Shown in pieces: positions 1 through 10,739 of a DNA stretch of 64,000 nucleotides. Below the pieces are notes generated by a model. That model made no database searches, had not been told where the DNA came from, and saw nothing but the letters and a program-made list of their open reading frames with translations. The stretch lies in NCBI GenBank assembly GCA_022826485.1, contig JAJDUU010000009.1:1-64000 (forward strand), in the 5' to 3' direction. How positions within the stretch are numbered: position 1 is the stretch's first letter; every line of letters begins with the position of its first letter. The DNA comes from Chloroflexota bacterium. Its GTDB lineage: Bacteria > Chloroflexota > UBA11872. The position numbers and the translations under genes were made by a program.

Positions 1-975
1 GGCAACCAGCAACCCGTCGCTGCGGTGGAGCGCGCACCCGACGATCACGTCGGTCAGGTGCCTCTCGGCCTCCAGCTCGGCGGCCACAGTGACCGTGTCG
101 CCCGGGAGCACGGTGTATTGCTCGGGGCCGTTGGCGCTCTCGCGAAGGACCGCCGCCCGAATTCTCAGGTCGCTGGGGGCGTCGGGTTCGCGCTGAACCG
201 CGGTTGCATCGTCGGGGGTCGCGCCCCCTTGCATGTACTGCACGTAGTCCTGGATCACCTGGTTGGGATCGCCGGCCTGACGCACCTTGCCCCGATCCAG
301 CCAGATCACACGGTCGCAGAATCGCCGCACCTGGATGGGATCGTGGGAGACGAGCACCATCGTGCGGCCGCGGCGCTTGATGCCGGCCAAGGCCGCGTAG
401 CACTTGGCGGCGAAGTGCGCATCGCCCACGGCCAAGACCTCGTCGATCAGCAGAATCTCCGGGTCGACGTGGATGGCGATGGCGAATCCCAACCGCATGA
501 ACATGCCGGACGAGTAGTGCTTGACCGGCGTATCGATGAACTGCTCAAGCTCGGCAAAGGCCACGATGTCGTCATACATGGCCTGGATGGCGCGCCGGTT
601 GAGGCCGAGAAACGAACCGTTGAGGAACACGTTTTCGCGCCCGGTGAGGTCCGGGTGCATGCCGGCGCCGAGCTCGAGCAGCCCGAACACCCGACCACGC
701 GCGGCGACCTGGCCCTCGGTGGCCTGAATCGTTCCGGCGAGCAGCTTCAGGATGGTGCTCTTGCCCGAGCCGTTCGGCCCGATGATGCCCAGCGTCTCGC
801 CGGGCGCCACGGCGAGACTCACGCCATCGAGCGCCCAGAACTCCTCGTGCTCCATGGGCCGCCGGCCCAGCATCGCCAGCGCCATGCCCTGAAAGGTGCG
901 GGCCGCTTCGTGGCGAATGACGAACCGCTTGCGGACATCGCGGAGCTCGATGGCGGGCGGCTGCGGGTCCGGCAC
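1..975 (-). CDS. wzt: Polysaccharide/O-antigen ABC transporter ATP-binding protein with Wzt-type C-terminal extension (3' end outside window)
   Basis: Reverse strand reads GIIGPNGSGKSTILKLLAGT (Walker A), HVDPEILLIDEV (Walker B) and a C-terminal extension after WLDRGKVRQAGDPNQVIQDYVQYM. Lies directly downstream of the permease. Likely GTG start at 975. Not in the ORF track because it runs off the window. Confidence 0.85.
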   Translation of the reverse strand, partial: MPDPQPPAIELRDVRKRFVIRHEAARTFQGMALAMLGRRPMEHEEFWALDGVSLAVAPGETLGIIGPNGSGKSTILKLLAGTIQATEGQVAARGRVFGLLELGAGMHPDLTGRENVFLNGSFLGLNRRAIQAMYDDIVAFAELEQFIDTPVKHYSSGMFMRLGFAIAIHVDPEILLIDEVLAVGDAHFAAKCYAALAGIKRRGRTMVLVSHDPIQVRRFCDRVIWLDRGKVRQAGDPNQVIQDYVQYMQGGATPDDATAVQREPDAPSDLRIRAAVLRESANGPEQYTVLPGDTVTVAAELEAERHLTDVIVGCALHRSDGLLVA

Positions 976-981
976 GACGCG

Positions 982-1869
982 CTACAGCTCCTCGGCGAAG
1001 CGGTGGGCAAAGCGTCGAAATACCCACCAGCCGAAGCCGAGCGCCACCGCCGCCACGACGATGGTGACGATGGTGTGGCGGATGGGGAACGACCCAAACA
1101 TGATGGCGAAGCGGTAGTCGGTGGTCAGCGTGGCCATGGGATTGAGCATGAAGACCCACCGGTGCACGTCGAGCCCGAGAAACGTGACGTTGGGCACAAA
1201 CGAAATGGGGTAGAAGATGGGCGTGAGGAAGAACCATGCCAGCAAGCCGACTTCGACCAGATGCTCCGTATCGCGAAAGAACACATTGGCCATCGCGAGA
1301 ATGAGACTGAGACCCATGACCAGCGCCAGCTGCAACAGCATGATCAAGGGGATCATGAGCATGGCACTCGAATTTCCGACACCGAACAATAGGCCGATGA
1401 GCCAGAAAATAACGAAAGCCAGCACGAAATTTACAAAGCTCGCAAGCACGGCGCTCATTGGGAGCAATTCGCGCGGAAAATAGACCTTCTTGATCAACTG
1501 GGCGTTGCTCGTGATGCTGCGCATGGCCGAGGTGAGCGCCTGCGCGGTGAACAGCCACGGCACCAGCGCGGCCATGAGGAAGAACGGATAGAGATGAATC
1601 TCGTCGTATTGCGCCAGGACCTGGAAGACAAGGGTGAAGACGGCCATCATCAGCAGCGGATTGAGCAGGGACCAGGCGAAGCCGAAGATTGACCCGCGAT
1701 AGCGCACCTTGAGGTCGCGCACGACGAGGTTGCGCAGCAGATCGGTATAGTCCGCGACCTCTCGGACAGCGCCCCACACACGTCGCGCCCTGGACATCTC
1801 GAGCGAGGCGGCGGCGCGTGCCATGCGGTTCTCCATGCGCGTGCTAGGCGGCTCGCGGGCGCATCTCAC
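982..1869 (-). CDS. wzm: ABC-2 type polysaccharide export permease (Wzm-like)
   Basis: Hydrophobic ORF with LRNLVVRDLKVRYRGSIFGFAWSLLNPLLMM, typical of Wzm/TagG permeases. Paired with the ATPase. Start probably internal (MARAAAS...). Confidence 0.85.
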   Translation of the reverse strand: MRCAREPPSTRMENRMARAAASLEMSRARRVWGAVREVADYTDLLRNLVVRDLKVRYRGSIFGFAWSLLNPLLMMAVFTLVFQVLAQYDEIHLYPFFLMAALVPWLFTAQALTSAMRSITSNAQLIKKVYFPRELLPMSAVLASFVNFVLAFVIFWLIGLLFGVGNSSAMLMIPLIMLLQLALVMGLSLILAMANVFFRDTEHLVEVGLLAWFFLTPIFYPISFVPNVTFLGLDVHRWVFMLNPMATLTTDYRFAIMFGSFPIRHTIVTIVVAAVALGFGWWVFRRFAHRFAEEL

Positions 1870-1946
1870 GCCCGGATTGGACCGTGCTCCATGCTACAAT
1901 CCGCCGGTTCTGGGGCTCCCAGCGACACAGCCATCATCGGAGGGGG

Positions 1947-2582
1947 ATGGACGTTACGTGGGTTGGAGGCGACTGTTTTCGCCTCCGCGGCCGTGACGCT
2001 TCCGTTCTCACCGACCCACACACCAGCGGCATCAGGCAGCGCTCCGCCATGCCCAAGGCGGACGTGGTGACGCTCAGCGAATCCGTCGGCGATAACTGGT
2101 CCAAACTGCCGACGCGGCGCACCGATAGCACCCGGCCCGCGTATCGCGCCGACGGTCCGGGCGAATACGAGGTGGCGGGCGTGTATGTGCACGGTGTGCC
2201 GGCCCCCGCCCAAGCCGAGCAACGGACGACGCTGTTCACGATCGACGTCGACGGCGTATCGGTTGGGCACCTGCCCGAGCTGGCGGGCGTCCCGGTGGAC
2301 GCGCTCTTGGATGAACTGGGCACGATTCACGTCTTGTTGATCGGCGTGCGCAGCGGCGACGGATTCCTCACGCCCGACCAGATCATCAAGACCGTCTCGC
2401 GCATCGAGCCAAACATCGTGATTCCCTACGGCGAGGACGACCTCGCCGGCGGCGAGGCGGCCTGGCGCCTGGTGGCGCGCGAGCTCCACGGCGCGGCACC
2501 CATGGCGGACAGCAACCTGAACGCCAACCGACGTCAACTGCCCGATCCCGTCGACGTGCGTATGCTCGAACGCAGGAACTGA
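1947..2582 (+). CDS. Degenerate metallo-beta-lactamase-fold protein upstream of pyrG
   Basis: MDVTWVGGDCFRLRGRDASVLTDPH... resembles COG2220-type MBL proteins. The HxHxDH motif is replaced by SESVGDN. RBS-like ggaggggg before the ATG. Confidence 0.65.
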   Translation: MDVTWVGGDCFRLRGRDASVLTDPHTSGIRQRSAMPKADVVTLSESVGDNWSKLPTRRTDSTRPAYRADGPGEYEVAGVYVHGVPAPAQAEQRTTLFTIDVDGVSVGHLPELAGVPVDALLDELGTIHVLLIGVRSGDGFLTPDQIIKTVSRIEPNIVIPYGEDDLAGGEAAWRLVARELHGAAPMADSNLNANRRQLPDPVDVRMLERRN

Positions 2583-2588
2583 GGGAAC

Positions 2589-4286
2589 GTGACGAGCGAC
2601 GGAGCGGCAGGCGCCGGGCGGGCGGCGGGGCAGCGGTCCCAGCGGCAATACATCTTCGTAACCGGCGGCGTTGTCTCGGCCATCGGCAAGGGCGTGACCG
2701 CCGCCAGCATCGGTCGCATGGTCAAGAGCCGCGGGCTGCGCGTGTCGATCATGAAGCTCGATCCGTATATCAACGTGGACCCCGGCACCATGAGCCCCCT
2801 CGAGCACGGGGAAGTGTTTGTCACGGTCGACGGCGCCGAGACCGACCAGGACCTGGGTCATTACGAGCGGTTCGTGGACGAGAACCTGACCGGGGCCAGC
2901 AACCTCACGACCGGCGGGGTCTACGACCGCGTGATCACCCGTGAGCGGCGGGGGGACTTCCTGGGCGGCACGATTCAGGTGATCCCGCACGTGACCGACG
3001 AGATCAAGGCGCGCATTCGAGACGTGGGCGACGGCGACGATCCCGACATCGTGATCGTGGAGGTCGGCGGCACGGTGGGCGACATCGAGAACATTCCGTT
3101 TCTCGAGGCGCTGCGGCAGCTGCGCCGCGAGGTCGGCATGCGCAACGTGCTGTTCGTGCACGTGACGCTGGTGCCGCGGCTCGGATCGACGCTCGAACTC
3201 AAGACCAAGCCCACCCAGCACAGCGTGCGGGAGCTGCGAAGTATCGGCATTCAGCCGGATGTGGTGGTCTGCCGCTCGGACGACGAACTCACGCCGGAGC
3301 TGGTCGACAAGATTGCGCTGTTTGCCGACGTTGAATCGCGGGCCGTGATTTCGAACCCGGAGGTGGCGTCCATCTACGAAGTCCCGCTGGTCCTGGAAGA
3401 GGCGGGCCTGGGGGCCTTCATCACCGAGCACTTCGGCCTCGGCGACGTGACGCCGGATCTCGACGAGTGGCGCGCCACGGTGGATGCATCGCTGGATCGC
3501 ACCGTGCCCGAGCTCGAGATCGCCATCGTCGGCAAGTACATCTCGCTGCCCGACGCCTACCTGAGCGTGGTGGAGGCGGTCCGCCACGCCGGCATTGCCT
3601 GGAAAGTCCGGCCGGTCATCCGCTGGGTCGATTCGGAAGAGCTCGAGGACCGCGATCCCCATGACTTGCTGGCCGGGGTCGCGGGCATCATCGTGCCGGG
3701 CGGATTCGGACCGCGGGGCATCGAGGGCAAGATCATGGCGGCCCACTACGCGCGCACGCACAAGGTGCCGTACCTGGGGCTCTGCCTGGGCATGCAGGTG
3801 GCCGTGATCGAATTCGCGCGCAAGGTGCTCGGCACCGACGATTGCACCAGCATCGAGTTCAACCCGGACACGGCGCATCCGGCGATACACCCGATGCCGG
3901 AGTACTATCACGTGGCCAACAAGGGCGGCTCGATGCGCCTGGGCGCGTGGCGCTGCGACCTGGTGGCCGGCACGCAGGCCCAGCGCGTCTACGGCGCCGC
4001 CAGCATCGAAGAACGACACCGGCACCGCATGGAAGTCAACAACAACTACCGCGATATCCTGCGTTCGCAGGGCATGACCCTCAGCGGCCTGTCGCCGGAC
4101 GGCGCACTGGTGGAGATCGTGGAGTTGGACCACCATCCATGGTTCGTCGGGTGCCAATTTCATCCGGAGTTCGCCTCGCGGCCGACACGCCCGCATCCGC
4201 TGTTCTGGGGATTCCTGGAGGCGGCGGTGCGGCACGTGGAAGGTCGGCATCCCGTGCCAGAATCGGTGCCAGAGGTGACCGGCTGA
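2589..4286 (+). CDS. pyrG: CTP synthase
   Basis: FVTGGVVSAIGKGVTAASIGRMVKSRGLRVSIMKLDPYINVDPGTMSP; GATase domain with GLCLGMQ and FHPEF. GTG start. Confidence 0.97.
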   Translation: MTSDGAAGAGRAAGQRSQRQYIFVTGGVVSAIGKGVTAASIGRMVKSRGLRVSIMKLDPYINVDPGTMSPLEHGEVFVTVDGAETDQDLGHYERFVDENLTGASNLTTGGVYDRVITRERRGDFLGGTIQVIPHVTDEIKARIRDVGDGDDPDIVIVEVGGTVGDIENIPFLEALRQLRREVGMRNVLFVHVTLVPRLGSTLELKTKPTQHSVRELRSIGIQPDVVVCRSDDELTPELVDKIALFADVESRAVISNPEVASIYEVPLVLEEAGLGAFITEHFGLGDVTPDLDEWRATVDASLDRTVPELEIAIVGKYISLPDAYLSVVEAVRHAGIAWKVRPVIRWVDSEELEDRDPHDLLAGVAGIIVPGGFGPRGIEGKIMAAHYARTHKVPYLGLCLGMQVAVIEFARKVLGTDDCTSIEFNPDTAHPAIHPMPEYYHVANKGGSMRLGAWRCDLVAGTQAQRVYGAASIEERHRHRMEVNNNYRDILRSQGMTLSGLSPDGALVEIVELDHHPWFVGCQFHPEFASRPTRPHPLFWGFLEAAVRHVEGRHPVPESVPEVTG

Positions 4287-4378
4287 GGGTCGCCGCCGCT
4301 CGACCCCGCTAAGACGATCATGTACTGCAGGACCCGGCGCACGTGGCAGTGCGCGCCCCGCCCGCGAGAGGACACCCG

Positions 4379-5677
4379 ATGAGCACCTTGGCCGTGATCG
4401 GCGCACAGTGGGGCGATGAAGGCAAGGGCAAGATCGTGGACCATCTGGCGGAGCGTGCCGACCTCGTGATCCGGTTCCAGGGTGGCAACAACGCCGGCCA
4501 TACGATCGTGAACGACTACGGCACCTACGCGCTGCACCTGCTGCCGGCCGGCGTGTTCCACGCGGGCACGGTGAACCTGCTGGGACCGGGCACCGTGGTG
4601 AATCCCCAGGCGCTGATCGACGAGATGCGCGAGGTCGGGGAGGCCACCGGCGTCTCGTTCGACACGTTCAAGATCGCCGAGCGCGCGCACGTGGTGATGC
4701 CCTATCACATCGCGCTTGACGCCGCCGAGGAGCAGCAGCGCGGCGAGCTGGTGCAGGGAACCACGCTGCGCGGCATCGGACCATGCTATGCCGATAAGGC
4801 CGCACGATCTGGGGTGCGGATCGGCGACCTGCTGGACGCCGACTACCTGACGACGTGGCTGCCGAGCATCCTCGAACCGAAGAATCGGCTGCTGAGCGAG
4901 GCCTACGGGCTGGAGCCCCTGGACCCGAGCGCGCTCATTGATGAGGCCCTGGCGTGGGGCGAGGCGCTGCGCCCCCACGTGGTGGACTCGCTGCCGTTGA
5001 TTTCCGAAGCCCTGCGCGAGAAGCGCAACATCGTGCTCGAAGGCCAGTTGGGCGTGATGCGCGATCTGGATTGGGGCCACTATCCCTACGTGACGTCGTC
5101 CAGCCCTTCCGCGGCGGGCGCCTGCATCGGCGCGGGCATTCCTCCGAAGGCGCTGGACAAGGTGCTCGGGATCGCGAAGGCGTTTACGTCCTCGGTCGGT
5201 GAGGGTCCGTTCCCCACGGAGCTGACCGGCAGCACCGGCGACCGCTTGCGCAACGTGGGTGCCGGGGAATACGGCGCCTCGACCGGGCGACCGCGGCGCT
5301 GCGGCTGGTTCGACGCGGTGCCGGTGCGCACCGCGGGCGCGCTGAGCGGGGTCGATGCCCTGGCGCTGACCAAGATCGACGCGCTGGACGGATTCGAGCA
5401 GCTGCGCGTCTGCGAGGGCTACATGGTCGATGGCCGGCGCGTGGACCTGGCGCCCGATACGCACGCGCTGGGCCGTGCTCGTCCGATCTACCGGGACGTG
5501 CCTGGCTGGATGTCCTCCACCGAGGGCGTGAGCGACTACGACGCGCTGCCGCCGAACGCCCAGCGGTATGTCCGAACCATTGAAGAGGTGACGGGTATTC
5601 CGGTGGCGCTGGTGGGCACCGGCCAGCATCGGACGGCCGTCGCGACGCGTGATCCGGCGTTCAGCCTGGCGGGCTAG
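4379..5677 (+). CDS. purA: Adenylosuccinate synthetase
   Basis: MSTLAVIGAQWGDEGKGKIVDHLAERADLVIRFQGGNNAGHTIV. Confidence 0.97.
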   Translation: MSTLAVIGAQWGDEGKGKIVDHLAERADLVIRFQGGNNAGHTIVNDYGTYALHLLPAGVFHAGTVNLLGPGTVVNPQALIDEMREVGEATGVSFDTFKIAERAHVVMPYHIALDAAEEQQRGELVQGTTLRGIGPCYADKAARSGVRIGDLLDADYLTTWLPSILEPKNRLLSEAYGLEPLDPSALIDEALAWGEALRPHVVDSLPLISEALREKRNIVLEGQLGVMRDLDWGHYPYVTSSSPSAAGACIGAGIPPKALDKVLGIAKAFTSSVGEGPFPTELTGSTGDRLRNVGAGEYGASTGRPRRCGWFDAVPVRTAGALSGVDALALTKIDALDGFEQLRVCEGYMVDGRRVDLAPDTHALGRARPIYRDVPGWMSSTEGVSDYDALPPNAQRYVRTIEEVTGIPVALVGTGQHRTAVATRDPAFSLAG

Positions 5678-5699
5678 GCAAAACTCAATCCACGCACGG

Positions 5700-5863
5700 G
5701 CAATGGCTCACATTCAGTCCGTCATTCCCGCGAAGAGCCTGCCCCGTACTCGATACGGGGCGGGAATCCACCCCCGCAAGTCAACCGCAAAATCGCGCGA
5801 GTGCCCGCCGGCGCCGAGTCTCCGTACGGCGCTCAAAATTGTGGATAAGTCGCCCACTACCAA
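5700..5863. repeat. Family A dispersed repeat element (palindromic core TCCGTCATTCCCGCG...CGGGAATCCACCC; right end AGTCGCCCACTACCAA)
   Basis: Core at 5719-5785. The right-end 16-mer at 5848-5863 is the exact reverse complement of 31200-31215. Left boundary approximate. Confidence 0.7.
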
Positions 5864-5898
5864 ACCGCAATCCGCGTAGGGTCACGGACCGGAGCGGC

Positions 5899-5904
5899 TA
5901 TACT
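5899..5904 (+). promoter_or_regulatory. Putative -10 box (TATACT) of the pyr operon
   Basis: TATACT lies 7 nt upstream of the GGGCCC that opens the PyrR-binding structure. No clear -35 element. Confidence 0.4.
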
Positions 5905-5906
5905 TC

Positions 5907-6001
5907 AGGGCCCTTTAATCCGTTCCAGCGAGACGGAAAGCGGCAGACCGCCGACGTCGTGTGTCGGGCGCGGATCGAGGGCCCTTCGTGGCCCTTTTTT
6001 T
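5907..6001 (+). promoter_or_regulatory. PyrR-dependent attenuator: PyrR-binding loop plus intrinsic terminator
   Basis: CCCTTTAATCCGTTCCAGCGAGACGGAAAG matches the PyrR-binding loop architecture (upper stem CCGT/ACGG, loop TCCAGCGAG, 5' AAT bulge, lower stem CTTT/AAAG). Terminator AGGGCC-CTTCGT-GGCCCT + T7 at 5978-6001. pyrR follows. Confidence 0.85.
5978..6001 (+). terminator. Rho-independent terminator (regulated attenuator) in the pyr leader
   Basis: AGGGCCCTTCGTGGCCCTTTTTTT: 6-bp stem followed by T7. Confidence 0.85.
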
Positions 6002-6048
6002 GTGCCCCGAGCACGCGGCCCGGAGGACGAAGACATAGGGAGGTGGGC

Positions 6049-6624
6049 GTGGCAGCGGCGCAGCGCCGCGTGGTGATGTCGGCGGCCGACATGGGTCGCG
6101 CGATGTCCCGCATTGCCCACGAGATCATCGAGCGAAACCGCGGCGCGGCGTCGCTCGTCCTCGTCGGCATTCCACGGCCGGGCCCCGTGCTGGCGGAGCG
6201 CCTAGCCAGCCTCATCGAGACGATCGAGGGCCGGCAGGTGCCGACCGGCGCCGTGGACCCCACGATGCACCGCGACGATTTGGACCGCCGGTCCATAGGT
6301 CCGCCGGTGCATCCCAGCCACATTCCGGTGGACGTGACCGATCGCACCGTGGTCCTGGTGGATGACGTGCTCTACACCGGCCGCACGCTGCGGGCGGCGC
6401 TGGACGCGCTGAACGACTTTGGCCGGCCGCGCACGATTCAATTCGCCGTCATCGTCGACCGCGGCCATCGTGAGCTGCCGGTGCGCGCCGACTTCGTTGG
6501 CAAGAATCTCCCGACCGCGGACGACGAGCGGGTGACCGTGCGCGTCCAGGAGCTCGACGGAGAGGACGCCGTGCACATCGAGCGCGTGGTGAGCCCTGCG
6601 CAGGAGGCCACCGCTGCAACGTAA
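6049..6624 (+). CDS. pyrR: Bifunctional pyrimidine operon regulator / uracil phosphoribosyltransferase
   Basis: RIAHEIIERNRGAASLVLVGIPRPG...VVLVDDVLYTGRTLRAALDAL...RGHRELPVRADFVGKN. GTG start with gggagg upstream. Confidence 0.95.
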   Translation: MAAAQRRVVMSAADMGRAMSRIAHEIIERNRGAASLVLVGIPRPGPVLAERLASLIETIEGRQVPTGAVDPTMHRDDLDRRSIGPPVHPSHIPVDVTDRTVVLVDDVLYTGRTLRAALDALNDFGRPRTIQFAVIVDRGHRELPVRADFVGKNLPTADDERVTVRVQELDGEDAVHIERVVSPAQEATAAT

Positions 6625-7552
6625 GCACCTGCTGGACGTGAGCGACTTCACCCGCGACGAGTTCGCGGAGGTCCTGGACACCGCCGAACGCATGCACGCG
6701 GTGCTGGAGCGCCCCATCCGACGCGTGCCGACGCTGCGCGGGACCACGATCGCCAACGTGTTCTACGAGCCCAGCACGCGCACGCGGGTGTCGTTCGAGC
6801 TGGCGGGCAAGAACCTGAGCGCGGACGTGGTGAACATTGCCGCCTCGGGCAGCAGCGTGGAGAAGGGTGAGTCGCTGATCGACACCTTCCAGACCATTCA
6901 GGCGCTCGGCGCGGACATCGTGGTGGTGCGCCACTCGCGCGCGGGCGCGCCGGAGCTGGCCTCGCGCCACCTCGACTGCGGCGTGATCAACGCCGGCGAC
7001 GGCACCCGCGGCCACCCGACGCAGGCGCTGCTGGACCTCTACACCGTGCGACGCCGGCTGGGCGACGTGGAGGGCCGCAAGATCGTCATCGTGGGGGACA
7101 TCCTGCACAGCCGGGTGGCGCGCTCAGGCATCTGGGCCTTCGCGCGCATGGGGGCGGAGGTGGTCTTGAGTGGGCCGCCGTCTCTGCTGCCCGACACCAT
7201 GGAGGCGCTCACCAACGGCACGGGCGACGTGCGCATCGAGCATGACCTGGACGGCGCGATTCAGGGCGCCGACGTGGTCATGGCACTGCGCGTGCAACGC
7301 GAGCGCATGCAGGCCGGTCTGCTGCCGGACTTGCGCGAATATGCCCGCCGCTGGTCGGTCAATCCCGCGCGGCTCGAGCGCGCCCAGCGCCACGCGCTGG
7401 TAATGCATCCGGGACCGATGAACCAGGGCGTCGAGATCTCGCCGGCGGTGGCCTACAGCGAGCAATCCGTGATCGAGGAGCAGGTGGCGAACGGCGTGGC
7501 GGTGCGCATGGCGGTGCTCTACCTCCTGCTCACCGGGGAGGGACGGCGATGA
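6614..7552 (+). CDS. pyrB: Aspartate carbamoyltransferase catalytic subunit
   Basis: FYEPSTRTRVSFELAGKNL...HPTQALLDLYT. ORF track start is GTG 6638; a CTG at 6614 with SD ggagg restores the conserved N-terminus LQRKHLLD. Confidence 0.95.
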   Translation: MQRKHLLDVSDFTRDEFAEVLDTAERMHAVLERPIRRVPTLRGTTIANVFYEPSTRTRVSFELAGKNLSADVVNIAASGSSVEKGESLIDTFQTIQALGADIVVVRHSRAGAPELASRHLDCGVINAGDGTRGHPTQALLDLYTVRRRLGDVEGRKIVIVGDILHSRVARSGIWAFARMGAEVVLSGPPSLLPDTMEALTNGTGDVRIEHDLDGAIQGADVVMALRVQRERMQAGLLPDLREYARRWSVNPARLERAQRHALVMHPGPMNQGVEISPAVAYSEQSVIEEQVANGVAVRMAVLYLLLTGEGRR

Positions 7553-8161
7553 GCGGCTATGCGGGATCCGGACCGCGCGAGATCCTGCCGGGCCTGACGC
7601 ACTGGTCGGTGGGTTGGCACCGGTATTCGCTGGAGTCCTTCGCCATCGAGCAGCCGTCCGGCTGCGTGCTGATCGACCCCAGCGACTATCCCCCGCACAG
7701 CATCGGCGCCATCGAGCGCCATGGGGTGAGCGACATCCTGATGACGAACCACTTTCACGAGCGGGCGGCGGCCATGCTGCGCGGACGGTTCGGCGCCAAA
7801 GTCTGGGCGCCGGAGGGAGACATCGGCGAGCTTGAATCGGTTGAGCCCGATCACGTGTACAACGCCGACACCGAACTGCCGGCCGGGCTGCGGGCGATCG
7901 CGCTCGGGACGATCACCGACGGCGAGCACGCGCTGCTCTGGCCCGAGAATCGCGGGGTGCTGATGGTGGGCGACGCGCTGGGAACCACGAGCTATTGGAC
8001 GCACAACGAAGGCCAGGTGGGCGCGCATCCGCGAGCGCGCCCGCCGCACGCGCTCCTGGGCTTGCTGGACCTGCCGTTCACCTCGCTGACCGTGGGGCAC
8101 GGCGAGCCGATTCTCGATGTGGCCAAAGAGGCCGTGCGCCGCTACCTGACTGAGGCCCTGG

Positions 8162-8169
<8 letters not shown>
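7549..8169 (+). CDS. Degenerate MBL-fold protein embedded between pyrB and pyrC
   Basis: TNHFHERA in place of HxHxDH, with VGDAL and VGHGEPI retained. ATGA overlap with pyrB and 8-nt overlap with pyrC. Confidence 0.7.
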
Positions 8170-9509
<1,340 letters not shown>

Positions 9510-9520
<11 letters not shown>

Positions 9521-10712
9521 GCCCGCCGCGCTGGCGCTGGCCACGGGCGACGTGTTCTTCGGCTACGGCTTTGGGAGCAGCGAGCCGGGCGAGGGCGAGG
9601 TGGTCTTCAACACCAGCATGACGGGCTATCAGGAAATCACGACCGACGCGTCCTATCGCGGGCAGATCGTGACGCTGACCTATCCGTTGATCAACAACTA
9701 CGGCGTGAACGCCGATGACGTGGAGTCGCGACGTCCGTGGATCGCGGGGCTCGTCGTGCGCGAGTTGGCGCCGACATCCAGCAACTGGCGCGCGGACGGT
9801 GGGTTGGGCGGGTTTCTGGCAGAGCACGGCATTGCCGGGATCATGGGCATCGACACGCGCTCGCTGGTGCGGGTGATCCGCCGCACGGGTCCGGCGCCCA
9901 GCCGGCTGGTCCGCGCTCCCCACGACGTGTCCCGTGGCGCCTCGACCTTCCACTGGCTGCGGGGAGCGCATCCGGGCGCCGCAGCCTGGGCCGAGAGCCA
10001 AGTTGAGCGTGCGCAGGACTTGCCTCCCTACGACGACCAGCCGTTCGTTTCCGAAGTCACCGTCCCCGAGCCGTTTACCGCCACCAGCGCGCCGTGGGCG
10101 CCCTGGCCGGAGCCGCGGCGGCGAGATCGGGAGCCGCGCATCGCGCTCCTGGACATTGGCGTCAAGACGAACATCGTGCGCTCGCTCGCCCGCCGGGGCG
10201 CCGAGGTGCACGTGCTGCCCTACGGCTCCACCCCAGGGGATATTGCCGCGCTGCAGCCCGACGGCGTGGTCGTGGGCAATGGACCGGGTGATCCCGTGCA
10301 GGCCGACCGGGCCGTCGAAACCGTCCGCGCCATGATCGGCCGCTATCCGCTGATGGGCATTTGCCTGGGACATCAGGTCCTGGGGCTGGCGATCGGGGCC
10401 ACCACGAGCCGCCTGCCCTTCGGCCACCGCGGGGCGAACCACCCGGTGCAGGACCTGACGGATGGGCGGGTGCACATCACGTCGCAGAATCACGGCTTTC
10501 AGGTGGACGCGGAGTCGATTCCGGCCGACAGCGGCTTCGCCGTGAGCCACGTGAATCTGAATGACGGCTCGGTCGAGGGCCTGAGCCATGAGCGCCTGCC
10601 GGTGTTTTCCATCCAATACCACCCCGAGGCCAGTCCGGGACCGCAAGACAACCAGTACCTATTCGACCGGTTCCTGGATGCGATCGAGGGCGTGGGCGGG
10701 CAGGCAGCTTGA
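9510..10712 (+). CDS. carA: Carbamoyl-phosphate synthase small subunit
   Basis: GEGEVVFNTSMTGYQEI; PLMGICLGHQVLGLAIGA; FSIQYHPEASPG. Confidence 0.97.
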
Positions 10713-10739
10713 CGGCGTCGGCGGCCCGAGGACGCGTGA

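Noticed and set aside
1877-1900. Promoter TTGGAC...TACAAT upstream of the MBL-like gene
   Set aside because: Spacer is only 12 nt. TACAAT may be a -10 box but no acceptable -35 was found.
4288-4307. GGGTCG...CGACCC hairpin between pyrG and purA as a terminator or riboswitch
   Set aside because: 6-bp stem with no T-tract and no further structure; such stems are common in GC-rich DNA.
1866-4406. 846-aa ORF antisense to pyrG and similar very long antisense ORFs (25-1392, 4160-5629, 8078-9544, 11844-13871, 17843-20110, 24347-26242, 28928-31180)
   Set aside because: Opposite-strand shadows of well-supported genes in very high-GC DNA. Arg/His/Ala-rich composition with no recognisable domain.
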